Origin: a bacterium
GTDB lineage: Bacteria; SZUA-79; Acidulodesulfobacterales; Acidulodesulfobacteraceae
NCBI GenBank assembly: GCA_021788495.1
Contig: JAJYKQ010000053.1
Span: forward strand, 1-6,975
DNA length: 6,975 bases
Direction of reading: 5' to 3'
Both the position numbers and the translations under genes were made by a program. The notes under the pieces are model-generated. The model ran no database searches, was not told the origin of the DNA, and was given only the letters and a program-made list of their open reading frames with translations. Shown here in pieces: positions 1 to 6,296 of the stretch (positions are counted from its first letter, which is position 1; every line of letters starts with the position of its first letter).

Positions 1-879
1 TTCGAAGAAATCAAGGCGTTTATGAATGAAATTAAGTTCGATTTAAGCCTGCTGAAAGACGAAAGAACCAATAAAGGAACTGCGGAAAACGACCTTCTCG
101 TATATTTGGACAATATTTCATTCGAAAGAAATATATCCGCTAAATTAATCGAAATATTTTTTAAAGACATAAAATTAACGAATTTCAAAAAGGAAGAAAA
201 GGTAGAATATTTTAAAAAATTTTTTAAAAAAATAATAGAAAAAAAAGTCGAAAGGAAAAAAATGAACCGCCTGTTCGACGGAAAAACCGTTATTGCGGTC
301 GTCGGAAACAGCGGTTCCGGAAAAACCGCGACCGCCGCTAAACTCTGTTCCAAATTTATATTCGAAAAAAATCTGCATGTTTCGCTTTGTACTATAGATT
401 CTCTGAAAATAGGCGGCTACGAAACTTTAAAAAAATATGCGGAAAAATTAAAGATAAATTTTTCCGCATTAAAAGACCCGCAGGGATTAAATTCTTTTAT
501 TTCCGATTCGCAGTCCGACGTTATCGTAATCGATACCTTTGCCGTTAATCACAATAATCTGTTTCAGCTGAACGCCCTGTCAAAATTTATAGGCAATTTA
601 AAGGACGGAATCAATACGGAGCTTTTACTCCCCGCCCACCTTAAACACTTAGACGCGGTGAGGGCTTACGAATCTTTCAGGAACAAGGTCGGAATAAGCG
701 GAGTTATTATATCGAAAACGGACGAGTCGCGCGGTATCGGCAATCTTGCAGGCCTGCTTCTTCTTCAGGACTCGGCGGTAGATTTTATTACCTCCGGAGA
801 AAACGTTCCGGAAGATATCGAAGAAGCGACGACCGAGAATATTTATTCTTTATTTTTTCCTAAACCGGCGGAGTTCTAA
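1..879 (+). CDS. flhF: Flagellar SRP-type GTPase FlhF, 5' end missing
   Basis: This is the SRP-family GTPase that positions polar flagella at the membrane. The frame is open to the left edge (FEEIKAF precedes the ATG at 22), and FlhF is normally longer with an N-terminal B domain, so the true start lies upstream. Residues here are numbered from the ATG at 22. The P-loop GNSGSGKT is at 95-102, the G2-like segment TIDSLKIGGYETL at 124-136, the G3 region VIDTFAVN at 169-176, the G4 motif SKTD at 231-234, and the FlhF-like closing stretch ITSGENVPEDIEEAT at 256-270. A very lysine-rich stretch at 56-80 lies in the N-type helical region just before the G domain. G2 has Lys where SRP GTPases have Arg, and G3 reads DTFAVN instead of DTAGR, so hydrolysis may be altered. 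The gene sits 32 nt before flhG, its usual partner. Family assignment is firm; activity is uncertain. Confidence 0.9.
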   Translation, partial: FEEIKAFMNEIKFDLSLLKDERTNKGTAENDLLVYLDNISFERNISAKLIEIFFKDIKLTNFKKEEKVEYFKKFFKKIIEKKVERKKMNRLFDGKTVIAVVGNSGSGKTATAAKLCSKFIFEKNLHVSLCTIDSLKIGGYETLKKYAEKLKINFSALKDPQGLNSFISDSQSDVIVIDTFAVNHNNLFQLNALSKFIGNLKDGINTELLLPAHLKHLDAVRAYESFRNKVGISGVIISKTDESRGIGNLAGLLLLQDSAVDFITSGENVPEDIEEATTENIYSLFFPKPAEF

Positions 880-911
880 GAGGCAATAAAAAATTCAAGA
901 GGCATTTTAAA

Positions 912-1760
912 ATGAAAAGACAAAAAAACGAAAATTCTTATACAAAAATTATTTCCGTTACAAGCGGCAAGGGCGGAGTCGGCAAGACCAATATAGTCTG
1001 CAATCTTGCGTATTGTTTCGCTTCTATGGGAAAAAGGGTAATAATAATGGATGCCGACCTGAGTCTCGGAAACGTTTCGGTGATAATGGGAATGATTCCT
1101 AAATACAATATATCGCAGGTTATTTACGGGGATAAACATCTGAGGGATATTATAATGACCGATTCCAACGGCATAATGGTTCTTCCGGCTTCTTCCGGCA
1201 TATCCGAACTATCGAACCTTTCCGAACCGCAAAAGCTCACGCTGATGTCGAGGTTCGACGAATTCGCCGGCGATTTAGACGCCGGAGGAAGCCCGATAGA
1301 CGTGCTTCTTATAGATACCGGGGCGGGGATATCGTCCAACGTTCTGTATTTCAATCTTGCCGCCAGCGAAATATACGTAGTCGTTACTCCGGAGCCTACT
1401 TCCATTACCGACGCTTACGCCCTCATAAAAGTTTTAAGCACCAAATACAGCGAAAAATATTTTTCTATAATAGTAAATAACGTCAGAAGCGAAAGGGAAG
1501 CAAAAGAGGTATATAAGCATTTGAGCCTTGTTTCGGATAAATTTCTCAGGGTCAATTTGAATTACCTCGGCCACATTCTAAGCGACGACAATATTTCCCG
1601 TTCAGTTATAATGCAGAGGCCGGCGTCAAGTATTTTTCCGGATTCGAAGGCTTCCGTATGCTTTAAAAAATTAGCTTACAATATACTGTCGCAGAAAGAC
1701 AATAAAACGTCCAACGGCAATATTCAGTTTTTTCTTAACAGGCTTCTCATGTCGTTCTAG
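912..1760 (+). CDS. flhG: MinD-like ATPase FlhG (FleN/YlxH), flagellar number regulator
   Basis: A 282-residue ParA/MinD-family ATPase that works with FlhF to limit flagellar number. The deviant Walker A SGKGGVGKT is at 18-26 with the signature lysine K20 and P-loop K25. The segment DADLSLGNV is at 47-55, the switch-II motif DTGAGI at 135-140, and the TPEPTSITDAYALIK stretch typical of FlhG at 159-173. The C-terminal residues IQFFLNRLLMSF could form an amphipathic membrane-targeting helix like that of MinD and FlhG; this is inferred. The start at 912 is supported by AAGAGG at 897-902, 9 nt upstream. Many FlhG proteins carry an N-terminal DQAxxLR helix that activates FlhF. Here only about 11 residues precede the first strand and the motif is absent, also in the open codons just upstream. 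Placement directly after flhF supports FlhG over MinD or ParA. Confidence 0.92.
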   Translation: MKRQKNENSYTKIISVTSGKGGVGKTNIVCNLAYCFASMGKRVIIMDADLSLGNVSVIMGMIPKYNISQVIYGDKHLRDIIMTDSNGIMVLPASSGISELSNLSEPQKLTLMSRFDEFAGDLDAGGSPIDVLLIDTGAGISSNVLYFNLAASEIYVVVTPEPTSITDAYALIKVLSTKYSEKYFSIIVNNVRSEREAKEVYKHLSLVSDKFLRVNLNYLGHILSDDNISRSVIMQRPASSIFPDSKASVCFKKLAYNILSQKDNKTSNGNIQFFLNRLLMSF

Positions 1761-1763
1761 ATT

Positions 1764-1886
1764 ACGGGGCGGAATTCAATTCCGACCCGTCACAAAATGG
1801 AAAAATGGTGTGGGCGGAATTCAATTCCGGCCCGTCACAAATTGGAAAAGGAGGGCGGAATTCAATTCCGACCCGTCACAAAATGT
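1764..1886. repeat. Three tandem copies of a 34-nt palindromic repeat between flhG and fliA
   Basis: Three same-orientation units lie at 1767-1800, 1812-1845 and 1853-1886, with start-to-start distances of 45 and 41 nt. Each begins GGGCGGAATTCAATTCCG and ends in a CCCGTCAC tail followed by AAA(A/T)TG. Copy 2 differs from copy 1 at two positions and copy 3 at one. The core CGGAATTCAATTCCG is a perfect 15-nt palindrome: 7-nt arms around a central C. Flanking GGG and CCC extend the stem past one unpaired base. Copy 1 extends further: ACGGG at 1764-1768 pairs with CCCGT at 1786-1790, leaving only a G/A mismatch at 1769/1785. Copies 1 and 2 are followed by AAAA, then by different short spacers (11 and 7 nt in total). 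The array fills nearly the whole 127-nt gap. There is no T-tract, so it is not a classical terminator. A REP-like mobile repeat or a regulatory hairpin series are both possible. Confidence 0.95.
1846..1855 (+). promoter_or_regulatory. Strong Shine-Dalgarno sequence displaced from the fliA start
   Basis: AAAAGGAGGG lies between repeat copies 2 and 3 and is the only strong Shine-Dalgarno match near fliA. From the end of AGGAGG (1854) to the ATG at 1888 is 33 nt, too far for direct use. If repeat copy 3 folds as an RNA hairpin (about 1853-1874), the remaining distance from AGGA to the ATG drops to about 13 nt, as in known hairpin-bridged ribosome sites. The hairpin would also pair the last GG of the Shine-Dalgarno sequence. 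No start codon lies 5-10 nt downstream in the fliA frame. Function is inferred. Confidence 0.4.
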
Positions 1887-1887
1887 A

Positions 1888-2601
1888 ATGATGCAAAAAT
1901 TAGACGATAAATCAAAAAAATTAATAGAAGAAAACTTCAGCCTCGTAAACAAGGTCGCCAATTTTATGTCGGTAAAATTTAACGGCGTAATAAATAAAGA
2001 CGACATTATAGAGTTCGGAATATTCGGGCTTATAGACGCGGCGATAAAGTTCGACCCTTCAAAAAACGAAAATTTTAAATTTTATGCGATAACGCGCATA
2101 AAAGGAACTATACTCGACAACGTGCGGAAACTCGATTATATGCCCAGAAACGTCAGAGAATTATCCGGAAGAATAGAAAAAGTTTATTCTAAATTAGAGC
2201 AGAAACTCGGGAGAATGCCTTCCGACGAAGAAGTCGCAGACGAACTGGCTATAGGTATAGACGAACTGAATGAAATGTTTTATAAAATAAGGGGGGCTTC
2301 GTTTTTAAACGATAAAGATTTCATATCTTTAGACAAAACCAAGCCCGAATCTTTGGATGCCTTGGAAAGCAAGGAAGTTTCAATAATAGAAGGTCTTTTA
2401 ATGGACGAGAAAAAAAATATATTAAAAAAATATATAGATATGCTGGAAGATATTGAAAAGAACGTTTTAATGATGTATTATTATGATGAACTGACATTAA
2501 AAGAGATAGGAAATATATTAAATTTGACGGAATCCAGAATATGCCAGATACATTCCAAATCAATTATAAAACTGAGGGCTAAATTAAAATCTTATGAATA
2601 A
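1888..2601 (+). CDS. fliA: Flagellar sigma factor FliA (sigma-28)
   Basis: Sigma-70-family factor of the FliA type, which directs RNA polymerase to late flagellar and often chemotaxis promoters. From the ATG at 1888 it has 237 residues, close to the usual length of about 240. Region 2 spans roughly residues 35-90 (DIIEFGIFGLIDAAIKFDP, then YAITRIKGTILDNVR and LDYMPRNVREL). Region 3 includes KLEQKLGRMPSDEEVADEL at about 103-121. Region 4, near the C-terminus, carries the helix-turn-helix LTLKEIGNILNLTESR followed by ICQIHSKSI, strongly FliA-like. The frame is open back to a GTG at 1810, but that extension only translates repeat DNA and has no ribosome site, so I start at 1888; the adjacent ATG at 1891 is equally possible. 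No good Shine-Dalgarno sequence is at normal distance. The 3' end overlaps the next gene by 8 nt, which suggests translational coupling. Confidence 0.93.
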   Translation: MMQKLDDKSKKLIEENFSLVNKVANFMSVKFNGVINKDDIIEFGIFGLIDAAIKFDPSKNENFKFYAITRIKGTILDNVRKLDYMPRNVRELSGRIEKVYSKLEQKLGRMPSDEEVADELAIGIDELNEMFYKIRGASFLNDKDFISLDKTKPESLDALESKEVSIIEGLLMDEKKNILKKYIDMLEDIEKNVLMMYYYDELTLKEIGNILNLTESRICQIHSKSIIKLRAKLKSYE

Positions 2602-4567
2602 GAAAATAGAAAAGATTGCAGAAACGGGAACTGCGGACGGGAGAAAAAAGTTATTAAAACTTTTAGATTCCGACAATCCGGCCGCCGTCGAATCTGCCCA
2701 AAACGCCTTAGCCGATACCGTCCGCGGAAAAAAGGAACTGGTTAAAATGCTCATGGATTCCGCTGCGTCCCCGTCATTCAGCATTAAACTCCGTTCCAAC
2801 TCTTTCGACGCATTGAAAAGGCTGGCTGTGCGGGACGGCAATTTTTTAGCGGATTACGCCGGCAAAAACAACGGAAGGTACGACAGAATAATTGCCGAGT
2901 TAATGAGATACGGAAAATTTACTCCGCCGGATTATCCCGAAAAAGCTTTAAAAATTCTCGCAAAAAGCAAAGACGAAATTACTATGGCTAATGCCGTAGA
3001 ATCCGCAGGGATATTAAAAATAGACCTGGGGAACATTTTATTCAAGGCGCTTAAAGGGGATTTTTTCGTTTTATCCGCCGCCGTTTTTTCAATAGGAGAA
3101 CTTAAATTAAAAAAGGCCTTTCCTAAACTTAAGGAAATATTATTAAATACCGACGACAGGGTCGTTAAAAATATAATTACCGAATCTCTTTCTAAAATCG
3201 GCGGAGACGATGTAACGGATTTTTTGCTGGAACTATTGAATAAAAACGCAAAATATAAATTAGACAAAATTTATATACTGAAAAGCCTTTATAAAATATG
3301 CCTTATAAGCGAATGCGACAAGAGCGGAAAAAATGCCGGTAAAGAAAAAATGTATCTTAAACTGTCCAGGACTAATTTAAAAATCAGCATATTTTCTCTT
3401 AACGATTATGAAGAAAAAGACGCAATAGATGCTATTTTGTGTTATTTTTCCCTGTTAAATCATAAAAAATCGAGAAAAATATTCAAATTTATTTTTGAAT
3501 ATTACCAAAAAAACGAAAATACAGACGAAACGGAATACGGCTATATAAAAGAAATAATAAAGAAAATAGCAAGGACCAAATTTATAACGGAATTTATAAA
3601 ATCGTTAAAGCCGTCCGACGATTTAAATAATAAAACGGCTCTCCTTATAGACGTTTTATCGGATATTTCGCAAAAGGATATAATTAATCTTTTAGATTTT
3701 TATAAAAATAAAAAACTTTTCGTCGAAATAAAACTTTCGCTTTTAAAATACGCCCAAAAACTTTCAGGCGGACATTACGAACGGCATTTAATAGATACGG
3801 TTATTAACGGCTATATAAAAGACGGCAACGGCGACGTCAGAAAATCCGCCGCCGGTTTGCTCGGCTATTTTAAAAAAGCGGTTTCCTGCGAAGAAAAAAT
3901 TTTTAACGCCCTTCTCCGGGAAAACTATCCAGACGTTATCGATGCTTACGTCGAAACAATGTCGGAACTAGTAAGCCTTAATAAAAGCAAAAAATATATC
4001 TATTTTTTTATAGACGGACTTTCTTTGAAAAACGATAAAATCGTCGAATACTCTTTGAGAATTCTCGGAAATAAAAAAATAAAATTAACGGCAAAAGAAA
4101 TTTCCGATTTATATGCCAAGTTCAAGGCGTTTATATATATTAAATCCGTCTTCCTTAAAAGGCTTCTCGCAAAATCGCTTAAAAATTTCGATTTGCTCAA
4201 ACATAAAGAAGAAACGGCGTTTATGCTGAGAGAAAACGACGAAGAAATAAGATTTAATTATCTGGAGTCCCTTTTGTTATCGGGAGAAAAAAATTCCAAA
4301 GCTTTTTTAGACGCTCTCGGCTCAGGTAATTATTCCGATATTTTTAGATATAAAATAATAGAACTGGTTGAAAAAGCCGGAGATAAAAACGGTTTCGACA
4401 AACTTGCCTCAGTACTGCGGAAGGAAAAAAGCAAAATGGTCAAAATTGCGCTGTTGAGGGCATTACATGCGTTAGATAAAAGAAAGTCGAATTCTATCCT
4501 GAAAAAATATAATTCGTCCAAAGATAAAGATATAAGAAATTTTTCTTTGGAATTAATAAAAAATTAA
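2594..4567 (+). CDS. Large HEAT-like repeat protein of unknown function in a chemotaxis operon
   Basis: A 657-residue protein, rich in Lys and Leu, with no signal peptide, membrane segment or catalytic motif that I recognise. It looks like an alpha-helical solenoid. HEAT-like helix pairs are clearest at about 155-215 (SAAVFSIGELKLKKAFPKLK, then VVKNIITESLSKIGGDDVTDFLLELL), at 410-428 (DGNGDVRKSAAGLLGYFKK), at 478-493 and at 612-655. The middle section (about 240-400) is more divergent. Solenoids of this kind usually bind proteins, so a scaffold or adaptor role in chemotaxis or flagellar control is possible but only inferred from position. The start ATG lies inside the end of fliA (ATGAATAA overlap) with no strong Shine-Dalgarno sequence nearby, so translation is probably coupled to fliA. 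cheR follows after 21 nt. No frameshift is visible. I cannot assign a name. Confidence 0.85.
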   Translation: MNKKIEKIAETGTADGRKKLLKLLDSDNPAAVESAQNALADTVRGKKELVKMLMDSAASPSFSIKLRSNSFDALKRLAVRDGNFLADYAGKNNGRYDRIIAELMRYGKFTPPDYPEKALKILAKSKDEITMANAVESAGILKIDLGNILFKALKGDFFVLSAAVFSIGELKLKKAFPKLKEILLNTDDRVVKNIITESLSKIGGDDVTDFLLELLNKNAKYKLDKIYILKSLYKICLISECDKSGKNAGKEKMYLKLSRTNLKISIFSLNDYEEKDAIDAILCYFSLLNHKKSRKIFKFIFEYYQKNENTDETEYGYIKEIIKKIARTKFITEFIKSLKPSDDLNNKTALLIDVLSDISQKDIINLLDFYKNKKLFVEIKLSLLKYAQKLSGGHYERHLIDTVINGYIKDGNGDVRKSAAGLLGYFKKAVSCEEKIFNALLRENYPDVIDAYVETMSELVSLNKSKKYIYFFIDGLSLKNDKIVEYSLRILGNKKIKLTAKEISDLYAKFKAFIYIKSVFLKRLLAKSLKNFDLLKHKEETAFMLRENDEEIRFNYLESLLLSGEKNSKAFLDALGSGNYSDIFRYKIIELVEKAGDKNGFDKLASVLRKEKSKMVKIALLRALHALDKRKSNSILKKYNSSKDKDIRNFSLELIKN

Positions 4568-4588
4568 ATCATCCAAACATTTACATAC

Positions 4589-5431
4589 ATGGAATATACC
4601 GGCGCAGTTTTAACCGACGACGTTTTTAATAAATTAAAAGAACTCATTTACGAACTTTCCGGAATATATTTCGGGGAACAGAAAAAATATTTATTGGAAA
4701 CAAGACTTTCAAAAAGGCTTTCCGTTTTAAACCTATCGAATTTCGACGATTATTATAACTATCTTAAGTATTCTCCCGAAAAAACAGGAGAAGCGAAGGA
4801 ACTGTTAAACAGCGTCACTACCAACGAAACAAGTTTTTTCAGGGATATGCCCCAACTTGAAGTGTTTGTAGATATTTTAAAACAGGTTGTGCAGGCGGCC
4901 GCTAAAAACGCGTATAAAAAAATAAGGATATGGAGCGCGGCTTGCTCTACGGGTGAAGAACCTTATACCATAGGCATTTTAATAAAAGAAAATTTTCCGT
5001 CGTCCAATATAAATTTCGAGATCATAGGTTCGGACATAAGTACGCAGGTTATCGATTCTGCAAATAAAGGCATTTACGGAAGCTATACTCTTAGAAACGC
5101 ATCTCCGGAAATTTTAAAAAAATATTTCGTTCAAATGGACGACGATTTATACGCCGTTAAGGACGAAATTAAAAAAATGACTTCTTTTCGCAACGTTAAT
5201 CTGATAGATGCCAAAGATGTAAAGAAACTTAATGAATTCGACGTAGTTTTATGCAGAAATGTTATAATATATTTCGATGCCGAATCTAAAAAAAAGGCTA
5301 TAACCAATATATACGAAAGTTTAAAAAAAAGCGGATATCTGTTTCTTGGACATTCGGAATCGCTTCATTCCATAACGTCTTTATTCAAATTAGTCGGACT
5401 CGGCAAAACGCCGTTATACAAAAAAGAGTAG
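4589..5431 (+). CDS. cheR: Chemotaxis protein methyltransferase CheR
   Basis: SAM-dependent methyltransferase that methylates glutamates on chemoreceptors for adaptation; cytoplasmic; 280 residues, a normal length. The N-terminal CheR helical domain covers about 1-75. The conserved block TTNETSFFRD is at 77-86, the SAM-binding motif SAACSTGEEPYTI at 116-128, an acidic GSDIS motif at 147-151, DVVLCRNVIIYFD at 218-230, and GHSESL at 254-259. All are hallmark CheR motifs, so it should be active. No TPR or receiver domain is fused. The 21-nt gap upstream has no recognisable Shine-Dalgarno sequence, so expression may depend on coupling with the preceding gene. No cheB or cheD lies in this window. 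The next gene starts 17 nt downstream. Confidence 0.95.
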   Translation: MEYTGAVLTDDVFNKLKELIYELSGIYFGEQKKYLLETRLSKRLSVLNLSNFDDYYNYLKYSPEKTGEAKELLNSVTTNETSFFRDMPQLEVFVDILKQVVQAAAKNAYKKIRIWSAACSTGEEPYTIGILIKENFPSSNINFEIIGSDISTQVIDSANKGIYGSYTLRNASPEILKKYFVQMDDDLYAVKDEIKKMTSFRNVNLIDAKDVKKLNEFDVVLCRNVIIYFDAESKKKAITNIYESLKKSGYLFLGHSESLHSITSLFKLVGLGKTPLYKKE

Positions 5432-5448
5432 GCGGGGGGATAAATATC

Positions 5449-5817
5449 ATGAAAAACTATACCGTATTAATCGTGGAAGACTCTATAGTCGTTATAAAAT
5501 TTTTGGCGGTTGTTTTTAAAAATGCCGGTTTCAGGGTAAAAACCGCTTCCGACGGATTCGAGGCTTTAGAAAAAGCTATAAAAGACGATATAAATTTAAT
5601 AGTGACCGATTTGAATATGCCTCAGATGGACGGCATAACGCTGTTAAAAAATCTTAAGGAAAACGAGGACACTAAGAAAATTCCGGTAATACTTATGTCT
5701 TCTAATACGCCCGACAAAAAGGAAATTTCAGGCAGTTACGCTTTTTTGCAAAAGCCGTTTAAAGAGAACGAAATTATAAGAATTGCAAAAAAAGCCGTTA
5801 AAGATATTTACGGTTAA
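5449..5817 (+). CDS. Divergent single-domain response regulator (CheY-like)
   Basis: A stand-alone receiver domain of 122 residues with no output domain. The acidic pair is E10-D11, the phosphoacceptor D54 lies in VTDLNMPQMDG, the switch Ser is about S85 (ILMSSN), and the conserved lysine is K102 in QKPF. It should therefore accept phosphate. Compared with the canonical CheY encoded next, the segment between the switch residue and the KPF lysine is five residues shorter (17 versus 22), which removes much of helix alpha-4 and the usual AG motif. F99 sits where CheY has its Tyr. Because alpha4-beta5-alpha5 is the usual partner-binding face, its partner probably differs from the motor switch. 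It could be a phosphate sink or an adaptor control. A G-rich ribosome site (GGGGGGA, 5434-5440) lies 8 nt before the ATG. Confidence 0.88.
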   Translation: MKNYTVLIVEDSIVVIKFLAVVFKNAGFRVKTASDGFEALEKAIKDDINLIVTDLNMPQMDGITLLKNLKENEDTKKIPVILMSSNTPDKKEISGSYAFLQKPFKENEIIRIAKKAVKDIYG

Positions 5818-5829
5818 AATAATAACACG

Positions 5830-5858
5830 TTGATAAAAATAAAAATTTTTATTATAAT
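5830..5858 (+). promoter_or_regulatory. Near-consensus sigma-70 promoter upstream of cheY
   Basis: TTGATA (5830-5835) matches the -35 consensus at five of six positions, and TATAAT (5853-5858) is a perfect -10, with an ideal 17-nt spacer. Transcription should begin near 5865, giving a leader of about 20 nt with a good ribosome site before cheY. The 68-nt gap is large for this operon, which fits a promoter. Spacer bases 5838-5852 plus the first -10 base form the perfect palindrome AATAAAAATTTTTATT. AT-rich DNA yields such matches by chance, so this needs mapping. Confidence 0.6.
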
Positions 5859-5872
5859 TTTAAATATTTTAA

Positions 5873-5877
5873 AAGGA
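5873..5877 (+). promoter_or_regulatory. Ribosome binding site of cheY
   Basis: AAGGA lies 8 nt before the ATG at 5886 and is the best placed Shine-Dalgarno sequence in the window. It supports the start of cheY and independent translation from the short leader of the promoter just upstream. Confidence 0.7.
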
Positions 5878-5885
5878 TACCAAAT

Positions 5886-6269
5886 ATGGCATTCGACCTT
5901 TCTATGAAAATTCTCGTAGTGGACGATTTTTCCACAATGAGAAGAATAATAAAAAATATTTTAAAGCAGATAGGTTTCGCGAATATAGACGAAGCGGAAA
6001 ACGGCGAAATAGCCCTGTCTAAAATCGGCGACGGAAATTACGATTTCGTCATTTCGGACTGGAATATGCCCGAAATGACCGGCATAGAGCTTTTAAAAAG
6101 AGTAAGGGCAAACGAAGCCACAAAAGACCTGCCTTTCTTAATGGTTACGGCGGAAGCGAAAAAAGAAAACGTCGTAGAAGCCGTTAAGGCCGGAGTAAAT
6201 AACTATATAGTCAAACCTTTTACGGCAGAAGTCCTACAGGAAAAGATTTCAAAAATTTTTCCCGATTAA
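5886..6269 (+). CDS. cheY: Chemotaxis response regulator CheY
   Basis: A canonical CheY of 127 residues, the diffusible phosphorylated signal that binds the flagellar motor switch (FliM). The acidic pair is D13-D14, the phosphoacceptor D58 is in [10 protein letters not shown], the switch residue T88 is in [17 protein letters not shown], and Y107 and K110 lie in NNYIVKPFT. The [16 protein letters not shown] stretch is closely CheY-like, which makes motor signalling more likely than another receiver role. It has its own promoter and ribosome site upstream. cheA, the kinase that should phosphorylate it, starts 27 nt downstream. The preceding gene encodes a second, less typical receiver. Confidence 0.95.
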   Translation: MAFDLSMKILVVDDFSTMRRIIKNILKQIGFANIDEAENGEIALSKIGDGNYDFVISDWNMPEMTGIELLKRVRANEATKDLPFLMVTAEAKKENVVEAVKAGVNNYIVKPFTAEVLQEKISKIFPD

Positions 6270-6296
6270 ACGCTAACATTTTACGGGTGATATTAA

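Noticed and set aside
11..24. Shared string TCAAGGCGTTTAT at 12-24 and again near 4122-4134
   Set aside because: Both copies are short and inside coding sequence, in genes that are otherwise unrelated; chance is the simplest explanation.
1764..1790. Rho-independent terminator after flhG
   Set aside because: The stem is strong but no T-tract follows, and the same hairpin recurs twice more before fliA.
1764..1886. CRISPR array
   Set aside because: Spacers of 7 and 11 nt are far too short and alike, and no cas gene is in the window.
1810..1887. GTG-initiated 26-residue N-terminal extension of FliA
   Set aside because: It only translates the repeat DNA, has no ribosome site, and would exceed the usual FliA length; starting at 1888 or 1891 gives the normal length.
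5838..5853. Terminator hairpin after the divergent receiver gene
   Set aside because: The palindrome is entirely A/T with no loop and would be a weak stem; it is better explained as promoter spacer.
6245..6275. FliA-dependent promoter before cheA (CCCGATTA resembles GCCGATAA)
   Set aside because: It lies at the end of cheY, without a convincing TAAA -35 at the right distance.
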